A DNA stretch of 64,000 bases from Emydura subglobosa (GCA_007922225.1 ML680046.1:978660-1042659); one strand, 5' to 3'. Shown: positions 11,915 to 21,655, counted from the stretch's first letter. Numbers and translations: made by a program. The notes: generated by a model from the sequence alone, not told the origin.

Positions 11915-12236
11915 GTCTGAACAAAGATTGGGTCTGAATAGGGACTTGGAATGGTTATCTCATCACAAGAAGTAATTGTCACTGTTCACACTTTCTCACC
12001 TTCTAATTAACGGTTGTGAATAGGCCTCATCTACTCTAACTGAACTGACTTTGTTAGCACTTGCCCTCCCCATTGTTGTTTCTTACCCTTGGATGTATAT
12101 ATACACCTCCTATCTGTGATTTCCATTTCATGCATCTGAGGAAGTGGGTTGCAGCCCACGAAAACTTATGCCCGCAGGAATTTGTTAGTTTTTAAGGTGC
12201 TATGGGACTCTCGTTATTTTTGCTGCATAGCTAAAA
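11915..12236 (+). mobile_element. PLE 3' tail (family 1), plus strand
   Basis: Corresponds to 39405-39775 at the end of the large PLE: GGTCTGAATAGG, TTGGAATGGTTATCTCAT, ACAAGAAGTAATTGTCAC, GGCCTCATCTACTCTAACTG, then the ribozyme-like segment and the AAGGTGCTATGGGACTCTCG end. No coding sequence is present, so this is a strongly 5'-truncated copy. With 11699-11914 it makes an inverted pair whose arms are 185-215 bp and whose non-palindromic centre (11915-12051) belongs to this copy. Confidence 0.88.
12131..12171 (+). ncRNA. Hammerhead-ribozyme-like motif in PLE tail
   Basis: Core CTGAGGA at 12136-12142 fits CUGANGA. Stem II is GTGGG/CCCAC closed by TTGCAG, and GAAA lies at 12160-12163. TGCAT before the core can pair with ATGC after it (12168-12171), giving a short outer helix. 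This is the most intact core of those in the window. Activity cannot be judged from sequence alone. Confidence 0.6.
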
Positions 12237-12789
12237 ACATTTTCATGAAACCTATTTCATAAAAGGAGTCTGATCCTGCATGTCAAAACAACTACAAGAC
12301 ATTAGGAAGTTCTAAAATCATTTTGCTTAAGTGGTTTCCCAGTATTATACTAATGTGATTTTCTTTAATTCAATCTCAAAGCTACTTACTGTATCAATGC
12401 AGCTAGCAAGCTAAGAAATTCCCTAGAAGACTGGCACTTCTTCTAACACTTTCTAGAATGTTTGAGCTAATCAGCGTAGTAAAGAGGACACCTTTTCTTT
12501 CTTCCAGAAAGAAGGATTCATTCCTTGCTGAATTGTTCTCTTTTCTTTTGCATGGTTTCTAAGAGCGTCAAACTGATTTGCTCCCCAGATCGCCTTCTTG
12601 TGATTTCATCACTAAAGGCTGCGTCAAATGAAATTGGTCATGCTAGGTTTTTGCAGTACTTCAATTCACTCAGTATTGTGTCCAAAAATGGCATCAAGAT
12701 AAAAATACAGACAGCTACCGCAGGTGTTGCTTTCTTTTCAAACGTACAATGTGCCATATTTAACAGATTTTAATAGTCTTAAAAATATT
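12237..12789. other. No recognisable feature
   Basis: AT-rich gap. An 82-codon plus frame at 12525-12773 has no domain that I recognise. Confidence 0.4.
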
Positions 12790-12910
12790 AAACAAACAAG
12801 GTGCGTGAGGTAATATCTTTTATAGGACCAACTTCTGTTGATGACAGGGACAAGCCTTTGAGTTTCACAAATAGCTCTTCTTCAGGTCTGGGAAAGGTAC
12901 TAAGTCAGGG
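12790..12910 (-). mobile_element. PLE 3' tail (family 2)
   Basis: The plus strand reads GTGAGGTAATATCTTTTATAGGACCAACTTCTG, here cited in parts as GTGAGGTAATATC and GGACCAACTTCTGTTG, then CTCTTCTTCAGGTCTGGGAAA. This is the reverse complement of the family-2 tail seen at 27.54-27.79 kb. The hammerhead-like core (CTGAAGA on minus) is present, but the GAAA segment has become CAAA. Confidence 0.75.
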
Positions 12911-13530
12911 AGCTAGAATCTAGCCCTCTGGTTGAGTTATGTTTACGGGAGGCATAACTGACATTATTTTCTGATGATTTTAAAGATCTTTCCAAAAAGC
13001 CTGCTCTGAAAAAACTGGGAGATATTGTCTTAGCCATTTTGAACTGCCCATTCTTCCCTAATCTTCCCAGTGTCTGTGATCATTGGTCACCTGCAGCATA
13101 ACTTGCTTTATGCATATATTCAGTGAGGATGTCTGGCCTTCTCCTAGCATGAGAATTAACAAACAGTTTGCTCGAAAACTGTGATAAGGTCCCCCCCCTC
13201 CTCTTTATTCCCATTTCCTTAGACCTCACTGCAGCATTTCATACTGCATTACATGAAATTTCACTCTACAGCTTGAGCCATGGGATGGAATTACTTCCAT
13301 TGCACTTGAATTGGTCCCACATTTATCTACCAAGGCATAAACAGTGTGTTCACATAAATAGTTTCACATCATTTATGCAGAATCAAACTCTTGGAGTCCC
13401 ATAGGGCTCAGTTTAGAGATATTTTGTTCATTCTGATTGAGATGTTATGGTTGGATAATGTATTTTGCCACTGCAATGTCAACTTTCATGCATGGGCTGA
13501 TGGACACGCAGTTTAATAAAATATTTTGAT
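12911..13530. other. No recognisable feature
   Basis: No gene or repeat recognised; a C-run lies at about 13190. Confidence 0.4.
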
Positions 13531-13532
13531 AA

Positions 13533-13627
13533 ATCCTAAAAAAGAAGTATGTTAAACTTTTACTTCCAGTAAACAGCAAACTGAAAAGTGTAATAATAAT
13601 TGAACAAAACATCCTAAAAAAGAAGTA
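13533..13627. repeat. Short insertion flanked by 17-bp direct repeats
   Basis: The 17-mer ATCCTAAAAAAGAAGTA occurs at 13533-13549 and exactly again at 13611-13627. The 61 bp between (13550-13610) are the reverse complement of 15004-15056 apart from a 3-base indel and a few end bases. The configuration looks like a target-site duplication around a short copied segment. Confidence 0.85.
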
Positions 13628-14654
13628 GGCTTTAGGCAGTTTATCCTTCCCACAGACTAAGGTATAACTCAGCTGGTCTTACTCACTAATAAAGGAGGGA
13701 AAGTGTGCCCTGCCTATTAGTATCCCTTAGTAGAGCATTCTGGGAGTGGGAGGTGCCTGGGACCCTATGAAGCACTGGCTTTTACAATTCACTGGGTATA
13801 AGGAGAGGTAGCATTAGGGGGAGGTTTGATGTTGAAGGAGTGCTCTGACAGGTAGTACTACGTTATAGTACGTTATGGCTGAGTGAGGAGCGGTGGCACC
13901 TCAGAAAGAATGTACTCAGTTTGGGACTTTAGGCACATTTGTCTGTGTAAAGAGGCTGTAGGTTCCTCAGAATGGAGAAGACTTTAGGTACATTTGGGAC
14001 CTACTAAAAGCTTAGGCGAAAAGAGGACTGTGTGCAATTGCTAGTGAAATAAATATCTATGTATTGTCTTTAAGACCTGCTCTACCTGTTTTTCTGCTCT
14101 TCACTCCATCTGTGACTGGTAGGTCTTCCTAGCTCATTAATAAGTACCTGGTGTCAGAGACCGGTCAGAATAAGTAGTGAAGGGCTAGTTAATCTTGGGA
14201 TATGTCCAAAAAAATAATCTCATGAACCTTCTGCTAAGTATTCTGGGCCACCTTCAGTAGAGTAATCAGCATGGATAGGTGTTCTTTATGGTTGGAATGT
14301 GGCAGAAGTGGTTCACAAATGCATCTAAAAATGCTAAACTTGGCTATACATTGTGGAATCTGGTAGCCTGAGCTGTATGGGCCAGAAGCAGTAAACATAA
14401 CACAGGTGCTTTGAGAGAGAAATAGCCATAAAATGTTACCCTGGCCATTGAAGCTCTCCTGAGGACAGGTGACAAGAGGGTGGCAATTCTGTTGTGCAGC
14501 AATCTTGGAGGTTTTTCAGATTTCTTTTTTGCTCACTGTTGAGGTGAAAACAGAACCTCTCAAATGTTTGTTTTGAAAACCGAATTGTCAAAATATCCAG
14601 TCCAGGACTGAAACCGGAGTTCTTTAGTCTGGGAAGAAGAATGAGGTATGTGTA
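13628..14654. other. No recognisable feature
   Basis: Mixed-composition DNA. A motif GTACTACGTTATAGTACGTTATGG near 13855 (cited as GTACTACGTTATAG) is a small local repeat. No genes. Confidence 0.4.
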
Positions 14655-14820
14655 GCCTGGTGCTTAGAGAAATGGTCAGGGATGTAGGAGACCCACCTTT
14701 GAATCTCTGCTCTGCTTAACTCAAGGATTTGTATTAGATTGCTCTGAACTAGGTAGATTAGTGACTTGAATTTAGGTCTCCTAGATTCTACATAGTCCCC
14801 TAACTGCTAGGCTACGCACA
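14655..14820 (+). repeat. MIR-like SINE fragment
   Basis: Has TAGCCTGGTGCTTAGAGAAATGG, here in parts TAGCCTGGTGCTTAG, and GGAGACCCACCTTTGAATC, resembling the tRNA-derived head with a degenerate B box. It is followed by a segment ending CTAACTGCTAGGCTACGCA, reminiscent of 'ctaaccactaggctac'. Highly diverged. Confidence 0.4.
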
Positions 14821-15003
14821 TGAGAGAACATCTGGTGCTTTCTCTTTTTCCCTCCAGCCCCATGACAAAAACTTAATAGAAATCAATAAGTCTCCAAAAA
14901 ATCATTTCCTCTTTGATGAAAGAGTGTTTTTTTTTTTTAAATGTCCTTACCATGTCTATGCTTGAGATGGTGAAATATCACAATTGCTGTTATGTCTCCC
15001 TAA

Positions 15004-15056
15004 TGTTCAATTATTATTACACTTTTCAGTTTGCTGTTTACTGGAAGTAGTTTAAC
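15004..15056. repeat. Inverted partner of the 13.55-kb segment
   Basis: Matches the reverse complement of 13551-13606 (TGTTCAATTATTATTACAC ... TTACTGGAAGTA ... TTTAAC) without any flanking 17-bp duplication. It is therefore the likelier donor, or both derive from one unknown repeat. Confidence 0.8.
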
Positions 15057-16299
15057 AATACTCCTTTGAGAGTTATTTAAACTGCAGTGACCATGTCAGC
15101 TTTTGAAAGCATACCCCAGCAGAACATATCACTAATCAATTTGCTCCTTCAGTGAATTGGCTGATAGTTTCCTGGGCAACAGCAAAGGATTGCTTGAGTG
15201 TGTCTGAAAATATTTATTCACAAATGTACATCAGGGTGTGGTTCGTATGATAAATTAAAAAGCCATCTGATAAATAACATTGTTTCTAGAGCTGATCAAA
15301 GAATGAAATCAAATTTCATACGGAATTTAGAAATGTCATTCCTAAATAATGGAATTCTCTCTCCTAGTGACCTGGAACTGCAGATTATGACCATTCATCT
15401 GGAAAAGTTGTTATCTGAAAGTCAATCCCACCTCTGAAACAGATTTTTCCATCAGTGCCATCTGAAATTAACAGTAGCTGATCTCTCTCCTGGCTGCAGC
15501 ACAAGTTCTGCAGGTGGCTGGGAATCTGCCCATGGACACAGTCCTTTTAGATGCCACTTTTATTCTCTTCACCTCAGGTTATAAAGAATTTGTTCCAGTT
15601 ATATGTAAATAAAGGTCCCACAGCAATTCTCATGTATATGCCACATGTCAATTTCTTCCACTCTTCCCAAATCTGCCATTTTGATGTTTGTCTTTTTCAC
15701 ATATGCAAAGAAAACAATTTGAAAAAGGAAGCACAGATATGGCTTGTAAGAGGGACAGCGAAAACTGATTCTACCTCTCACTTCCTCACTTGTATCTTCC
15801 TAAATTATCACTTCAACCATTTTGGGAGACAAGTTACAATAGCATTGCCCCCATAACAAGGTACAACCTGGTTCCAGGATGTAGCATAGATGGGAACCTG
15901 ACCGTGTTTTAACCCTGTCCTCAGACTCCCCTAGGGAACATTTCACTATTGCCCAGCAGTCAAGTGCACCAGGGTAAAGTAAGCCCAAGATGCTTGTTTA
16001 AGTGACTTCACGAGATACACAGAACTGCACACAAGATTTAAAATGATTCAGATGTGTTGCATATTTAATGCCTTGTCCTCACTCCAGTTGTGGAACTGCA
16101 TTTGAACCATGCAATAGGGAAAGCTATGTTGTGACTGGTCCCTTCTGACATTGTTGAAGCTGTAGTGTTGATGGGCTGTTACACAAGAACAAGGTGTCAC
16201 TTGGTTAAATTAATGAATGACCTAATTAACATAACTGAGAATAAATTAAAGGAAGACAGGTCACACTAGAAATGAGCACACTGGTATTTTCTACTGGTG
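15057..16299. other. No recognisable feature
   Basis: A 101-codon frame at 15551-15856 and others here show no recognisable domain. No repeat identified. Confidence 0.4.
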
Positions 16300-16665
16300 G
16301 AGGTCAGATTTCAAGGCCAGATGATATCATTGTGATCATCTAATCTGACCTTCTATATAACACAGGCCACAAAATTTTCCCCAAAATAATTCCTGGATCA
16401 GATCTTTTTTTTTTTTGGGGGGTGGGGGAGGGAGGGAATATCCAATCTTAGTTTAAACATTTTCAGTGATGGAGAATCCACCATCCCCTTGGTAAATTGT
16501 TCCCATGGTTAATTACTCTCACCATTATAAATATATGACTTATTTCCAAACTGAATTCATCTAGCTTCAACTTCCAGCCATTGGATTGTGTTGTACCTTT
16601 CTCTGCTAGATTGAAGAACCCAAAATTATTGCTGCATTCTAAAAGGGACTGAGAATCTCATGGTC
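16300..16665 (-). mobile_element. CR1-type LINE 3' end (third family)
   Basis: The plus strand carries GATCATCTAATCTGACC, CTATATAACACAGGCCA, AATAATTCCTGGATCAGA and GGAGAATCCACCATCCC. This is the reverse complement of a CR1 3' end whose 3' UTR ends in 'ggtcagattagatgatc'. It differs from the family ending in ATTCTATG repeats. Homopolymer T10/G-rich expansion at about 16405 interrupts it. It is truncated at both sides and holds no usable frame. Confidence 0.7.
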
Positions 16666-17734
16666 ACGCAGCAGCTGTAATTATTAATGGTAAAATAGGA
16701 GTCAGACTATTATAGGTAGAGCTGGTTGTACAGCCTGTAATTGTTTGCCTGACAATTCTCACTATAAAACCCTCTTTTCAGTTGTTTATAGTTTCACAGC
16801 AACCTTAATGCTGGCACTTCCTAACATTTGAGTGTTTGACTTTGCAACCTTAATGTTCTTTGCAGTTTTTTTAATATACTTAACTATATGTTGCCAACAA
16901 GGAGCTAGGTGCTCTCCAGAGACATATGTTGATTGTTGCCTCTATGAACTACAGAAATACAAATAGGGCCAAATCATGGCTTTGCTTGCTCACCCAGGAC
17001 AGCTCTTTACTTGCCTGTGTGTTCCACTGAGGTCAATACGAACTGGAGTGGGCTCAATTTCCCTGTCTCAAAGAGGTGATGTGTCTGAGGTGCTTAGAGG
17101 GCCTCAGATGAAATGCACTGTAGAAGTGCAAAGTACTGTCAGTGTATTTTAATAACTGCATTTGTAAGCTGCCTTTACAGCCATATACATACACAGACAC
17201 ACAAGTAAGGGTCTGACATCCTTTCTTATGCTGAGTAGTACTTTAGTCTGCAAGAAGATCCCTAATGATACAATGGGGGACAGAGTGATCTTGTACTTAA
17301 GGACCTTTGACAGAGTGCTGAGATCTGACGGGTGAGTCATCACACTAATCACTGGAGCCTCAATTATTCCCCCCCTCCCCTGCTAATGGCTGATTGAATA
17401 ATTATCTAATCAGAAAGAGAGGCTAGGGAGATGAGGAAGTAATTAGTCCTCAGCTGAACAACCTGATAAAAGCCAGGCAGTGCCACAGGGGAGGGAAGAG
17501 GACAGGGCTAGCTCGACCTGGAATGATGGTGCTTCCCTAGGGAGCAGAGGCCATCTTTTCTCCTAAGGTTGTAGAAAAGAAGGGCTGAAAGAAGTAGAGG
17601 TTGAAACTGTGATGTACTGGCGTTGGTGGGTGGCTTTAGAATAAAATACAGCCTGTACACAAAATGAAAATGGGTCTGAGCAATTCCTTGGACATCAGAG
17701 GATGGAAATAGACAGTAGCCACCTCACAGCTCTC
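16666..17734. other. No gene; possible LTR-like promoter segment
   Basis: Mostly unremarkable. Around 17450-17520 a GATAAAAGCCAGGCAG motif precedes GC-rich sequence, as in some LTR U3/R junctions. No ends can be drawn, so it is not called separately. Confidence 0.3.
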
Positions 17735-17950
17735 TAATGGGACGCAGGAAACCTGGGTTTTGTTCCTGGTTCTGCTGCAAGCTACCTGCATGGCTTTGGG
17801 TAATCACAAAGGTCCAGATACTCACATTTAGGCTCCTAACTTCCTCTGAAATCAATTTGGCTCAGTGTGTCCAGGTTTAGATTGAAGTTACCCACCTACC
17901 ACAGTGAGGCATCTAGTATAAAACCTTAATGGATAAAGAAGTTCTAATTC
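17735..17950 (+). repeat. MIR-like SINE fragment
   Basis: GGAAACCTGGGTTTTGTTCCTGG resembles the MIR head and B box ('cctgggttcaaatcctggctctgc'); here GGGTTTTGTTCCTGGTTCTG. A GCTTTGGGTAATCAC segment corresponds to the 'gaccttgggcaagtcac' core. Confidence 0.5.
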
Positions 17951-17965
17951 TGTTTCAACTGCCCA

Positions 17966-18020
17966 ATATTGTTAAAATTACTACATAGTTGGGAACCCTA
18001 ATATGCACAATTGCAACACT
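17966..18020 (+). repeat. Direct repeat, copy A
   Basis: About 53 bp sharing TTAAAATTACTAYATAGTTGG and GCACAATT with 19033-19086, roughly 80% identical by eye. An unknown interspersed repeat. Confidence 0.6.
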
Positions 18021-18029
18021 GTGGTTTAA

Positions 18030-18125
18030 TAATGTCAGTGACTGGAGAAGGCAGAGATTGGACTGGGGGTCTCCCATGTCCTAGGTGGGTGCCCTCCCAT
18101 TGGGCAACATAATCTCTCTCTTCCT
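18030..18125 (-). repeat. MIR-like fragment
   Basis: The plus strand reads GGACTGGGGGTCTCCCATG and GGTGGGTGCCCTCCCA, close to the reverse complement of the MIR head region with B box. Diverged. Confidence 0.4.
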
Positions 18126-18754
18126 CCCCCCACTGGGCCAATGCATGTTTAAGTATTTATCCACAGTGGAACAGTCATTGGGCCAGAGACAGAGAGAATG
18201 ACTTTTTTTGAAAAATATGATGTGAGAACTAATTCATTTTTTATTGTTATTTTATTATAGAATTGGCAATGAGTTTGACTCAGCCTCTAGACCATCTTCT
18301 TACAAAATTTTTCAGCTGTCCTTAACCAGTCTTCCAAGTTGAAAATGTAAATGATGTTATTATCATTACTATTTATATTACTAAGTAAGAAATGGGGAAA
18401 ATAGTGTAAAATGGTATTTCAGAAAAACTAATCAATTTCTTTATTTGCCCAACTATTCCCGCTGAGATAGCAATCTTTCTCGCAACAGAAAATTCTCTAA
18501 GGAGCAGTGGCATGTTATACAATATTCTGAGCTATTAGCTCGGGTATGGCTCATTAATTCAAGTAGAGCTACTTTATTTAAAAACTACATTAACTAGAGG
18601 ATACTACAGAGAGCTGGACTGGGCGAACCCCCCATGGTTCCCATAACCACTTGGGAGATGGTACAGAAATACTATTATACAGGAATTGTTTTGTTATATT
18701 TCATGGTAAAGGATGAAAAAAACTCTTTAACCAACTTCAGGAGGAACTAAGCAA
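18126..18754. other. No recognisable feature
   Basis: AT-rich DNA with no gene or repeat recognised. Confidence 0.4.
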
Positions 18755-18840
18755 GGTTGGGCCTGATGGAAATCCAACTGAAATCACTGGAGAGAGGTTC
18801 CCATTGCTTTAAATGGGCTTGGATCAGCCCCTTTGTAAAG
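18755..18840. repeat. Palindromic short repeat
   Basis: GGGCCTGATGGAAATCCAACTG on the left is roughly mirrored by TGGGCTTGGATCAGCCC on the right. The sequence resembles the 'gggcctgat...tgacttcaatgggagttggatcaggccc' palindromes frequent in turtles and birds. Confidence 0.45.
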
Positions 18841-19032
18841 AAATGATTTTCTGTCTACAAGATCTGCTCTACCTCAGCCAGAAGTTCTGGGATTGATGCA
18901 GGAATCATGGGGTGAAGCTCTACAGCCTATTGTAGCCTGATCTATAGATCATGTATTGATTATATTGATTACCTAGGAATTCCCAGTTATCACTTTGAGG
19001 GTTGACAGGTGCTTGTCCCAAGATCAGGCCCA

Positions 19033-19086
19033 GTATTATTAAAATTACTATATAGTTGGGAACACCAATGTGCACAATTTCCACAC
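19033..19086 (+). repeat. Direct repeat, copy B
   Basis: Partner of 17966-18020 (TATTAAAATTACTATATAG ... GTGCACAATT). Confidence 0.6.
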
Positions 19087-19239
19087 TCACACTCCTCTAT
19101 ATTTCCAAATAATTTATTAGTACATTTAGCACAGTCACAATCTCTCTAACTCAGTAAGGTAGATACTCAATGTACTGACCACAGTGAGCTTGAACCTGAG
19201 ATACAGTCCAAATTGTGGAGTGCTGGAAGAGTGTAGAAT

Positions 19240-19740
19240 AACATCTCAGGGGTTGTGTATGAAAAGCATATGCCAGTGAGACTAAAAGCCCAACTGTATA
19301 GAACAATGATGAGCCCTCCAATGCTGTATGGTGCACAAGCGCAAGCAATAAAGAAGTCACAGGTCCAACACCTACAAATGTTTGAGATGAGATGTGTTCA
19401 TTCCATAAGAATAGTTACACAAAGAGACAAATTTCTTGATTGAAGTATTAGGATGGCAGTCAAAGTCTGATGTGGCTGACAAAATCCAGGAAGTGTGATG
19501 TTGATGGTTCGGATATATGCGGATGATGAATGAAGTGTAGCATGAAGATAGAATGGCAAGAAAGTGTGGGAGGAAAGGGACCCTGAGGAAAGCCAAGGAA
19601 ATGATAAATGCATCCAAAAATATGGAAAACAGGTGGAATTTAGCACTGCCTTGGACTGACGAAGATGGTGGAAGCTTACCTGATGACCGAACCCCAGCTG
19701 ATGGGATTAGGGAAAGAAGAATTAGTGAACTGTGCCTTTA
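19240..19740 (+). pseudogene. Second non-CR1 LINE RT C-terminal remnant
   Basis: The frame 19255-19443 encodes VRLKAQLYRTMMSPPMLYGA then a MRCVHSIRIVTQRDK segment. This fits the LINE pattern 'K..LY.T.V.P.LLYG.E.W......L...E.R.LR...G.TR.DK'. A +1 shift then gives DVADKIQEV, WFGYMRMMNEV and ARKCGRKGTLRKAKE, the RWYGHV / GRKR basic tail. The final W and stop region degenerate after 19690. The motif order is right, while stops and a frameshift show it is dead. It differs from the 1.8-2.3 kb relic in the basic tail, so it is a separate LINE lineage, probably RTE-like. Confidence 0.6.
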
Positions 19741-19808
19741 AGAGAACTGATAGTAGTAGTTCATAGACATTTCAGTGAGAAGAAAGTTTAGCATGTGGAT
19801 AAGTACTT

Positions 19809-19897
19809 GTAAAATCAGGGACTATATGAGTAGGAAGACACCTGCACTAAATAGCAACTTGCTTTCCTCTGTGTTAATCTGTTTTGTTATATATAGC
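19809..19897 (+). repeat. Unclassified repeat, copy A
   Basis: GTAAAATCAGGGAC ... GAGTAGGAAGACACCT ... ATCTGTTTTGTTATATATAG. A diverged second copy lies at 21391-21470. Confidence 0.55.
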
Positions 19898-20044
19898 AAA
19901 ACACAATGGAAAGTCAGTTGTTGTAATAAAAATTGGTGGACTTTCCAGAGTGAACGTTGTGCAAATAATTTTAACCTCAGGGAAGCAACTGTCCCTGAGA
20001 AGCTAGGTAAAAAAGAGCAGGGAAGTTAAGAATTCTAAGCAACC

Positions 20045-20236
20045 ACCAGTTTCTCCAGGGCTGAATCGATTTCAGAAGAGGCATCCCAACTCTTCCTGGA
20101 GAAGGTTATGCAGAAATTAATTCATTTAATTAAACCTGGAAAACAAGCCCTGCTAACTGACAAGCCCGATGGAGGTCACATTCCAAAAGAAGTTATCGAG
20201 CAAGCTGGATACAAGTGCTTTGCCATTCTTGAACAT
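20045..20236 (+). pseudogene. Possible transposase-like coding fossil
   Basis: An open stretch of about 60 codons without a start, ending at a TAA near 20236. It reads SISEEASQLFLEKVMQKLI, then GGHIPKEVIEQAGYKCFAI. The SEEA..FLE...KLI..GG..P..V pattern is reminiscent of the linker and first part of the DDE domain of pogo/Tigger transposases ('EEA..F...L..II...GY.PEQVFN.DETGLFWK'). The DET segment itself is not visible, so the match may be chance. No inverted repeats were found. Confidence 0.3.
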
Positions 20237-20685
20237 GGAGCTGCATAAAGAGCAGCTCTGAAGCATACAATTAGATGTCGTCCTCAGGCTGCCATTCCCT
20301 TGTTTAGCCTAATCAGATATGATCTATAGAATTCTAGTTCATTTTGGTACATTAGATTTTTGAGCTTGGAACTCGAGTGTAGGGGTTACGTTATGATCTC
20401 GTGGCATTTTGGTGAAGTCTGATAAAGAATTGCAAAGTTTTAAATTACACTCTGAATCTTCTTCTTTCCTTTTAAATACAAGTGGAATTCTTTTTAATAA
20501 TTCAGTTAGTCCGTGACATTTATTTTAGTACTTCACATTTTTAGTTTTTAGGACCTTGAAAGAGGTCACAGAACCGATATTGTTACAAGCTGTGGCACCA
20601 TCCATATTTAAATAAAAATATTATTGGAACTTTGAAGGACTTTCAGAAGGAGTGTGACAAATTGGCTGAGATCTAGTGATTGGAG
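20237..20685. other. No recognisable feature
   Basis: AT-rich gap with no gene recognised. Confidence 0.4.
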
Positions 20686-20689
20686 AAGG

Positions 20690-20855
20690 GAACTGAGACT
20701 AAGGATTGCACTTCTGTCCACAGCTGTTACTGTCTTGCCGTATGACTCTGGGAAATTTGCTCAGTCTCCCTGTGCTTCACTTTAGCTATATATACAATAG
20801 GGGTGGTGTGAGGCTTAGTTAATGTTTGTAAAGTGCCTTGAAGGCAAGTCTAAGC
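20690..20855 (+). repeat. MIR-like SINE fragment
   Basis: GTATGACTCTGGGAAATTTGC, CAGTCTCCCTGTGCTTCA and TTTGTAAAGTGCCTTGAAGG (cited separately) match the MIR core 'gaccttgggcaagt', 'ctctgtgcctca' and 'gtaaagcgctttgaa'. Confidence 0.65.
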
Positions 20856-20864
20856 AGAGGAGCA

Positions 20865-21096
20865 ATATGGTCTAGTGGCTAGAGAGCTGCTGTAGAACAT
20901 AGCAATTCTGGGTTGAAATCCCAGTTGTACAACTGGTCTGTTGGATGACTTTAGCTGAGTCACTTCCTCTCCTTGTGCCTTGTTTTTTCTCATCTGTAAA
21001 ATGGGGGTAATGAGATACTGACCTCTTTTGCAAAGTTCTGTGAGATATGCTGATGAAAAGTGTTATATAAAAACTAGTTATTATCATTATACAAGT
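20865..21096 (+). repeat. MIR SINE, nearly full length
   Basis: The order is canonical. TATGGTCTAGTGGCTAGAG is an A-box-like head, GGTTGAAATCCCAG the B box, ACTTTAGCTGAGTCACTT the core, CATCTGTAAAATGGGGGTAA, then TTCTGTGAGATATGCTGATG and an AAAAGTGTTATATAAAAAC tail. It lies directly after another MIR fragment in the same orientation. Confidence 0.8.
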
Positions 21097-21102
21097 GCAT
21101 GC

Positions 21103-21390
21103 AGGGTCAGCCTTAGAGAAAATGGTTCCCTGGGCAAACTTATATTTTGATGCTCCTGACCCCCCACGGGTGCTGCACCCCCTTATTGCCCATGGTCCCA
21201 GTGTCCCCCTCATTGCCCCATCCCCCGCAGGGTCCCCAGGCTCTGCATCCCCCCATTGGTCCCGCTGCCTCCCTCCCAATGCTTAATTTGTATGGAAAGA
21301 GGTGCGGGGGCCATGCTCAGCACAAATTAAACCCTGGCTGGAGAGCCAGTGAGCAGTGGCTGCTGGCTGGGTTCCCAGCTCTGAATAATT
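21103..21390 (+). repeat. GC-rich interspersed repeat with CAGGGTCAGCCTTAG end
   Basis: Starts CAGGGTCAGCCTTAGAGAAA and continues through a C-rich block (CCCCCTCATTGCCCC). Its start resembles, in reverse complement, the end at 25357-25375 (CCCTAAAGCCGGCCTGG). This suggests one family with CAGGGCCGGCTTTAGG-like ends. Short open frames across it are low-complexity proline/serine sequences. Confidence 0.5.
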
Positions 21391-21470
21391 TGTAAAATCA
21401 GGGACATCGAGTAGGATGACACCTACACAAAACAGAAACTACCTTTTCTCTTTACTAATATGTTCTATAG
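21391..21470 (+). repeat. Unclassified repeat, copy B
   Basis: TGTAAAATCAGGGACATCGAG, here in parts, TAGGATGACACCT and ACTAATATGTTCTATAG match 19809-19897. Confidence 0.55.
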
Positions 21471-21479
21471 TTGCCAGCA

Positions 21480-21655
21480 GCAGCAGAGAAGTAAGGGTGG
21501 CATGATATACGGTGTATTGCCATTCTTACTCTGTCCTCCTGCTGGTGATGGCGCTACCTTCAGAGCTGGGTGCTTGGCCAGCAGCCATTGCTGTCTGGCC
21601 ACCCAGCTCCAAAGACAAAAAAACAGAGAACCACTAAGTTTTAAGAAATTTATCA
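21480..21655 (+). repeat. Unclassified repeat with internal inverted segments
   Basis: AAGTAAGGGTGGCATGATA, CTTCAGAGCTGGGTGC, GGCCAGCAGCCATTGCTG and CCACCCAGCTCCAAAG. The GAGCTGGGTG and CACCCAGCTC segments are inverted copies. It resembles a turtle repeat in which 'agagctgggc' and 'gtaagggtggca' recur. Possibly the outer part of the element into which the CR1 inserted. Confidence 0.4.

Noticed and set aside
20865..20960. tRNA gene
   Set aside because: A- and B-box-like sequences are present, but this is the head of a MIR SINE with no cloverleaf.
20872..21279. 135-codon minus-strand frame
   Set aside because: Antisense of a MIR SINE and a low-complexity GC-rich repeat.
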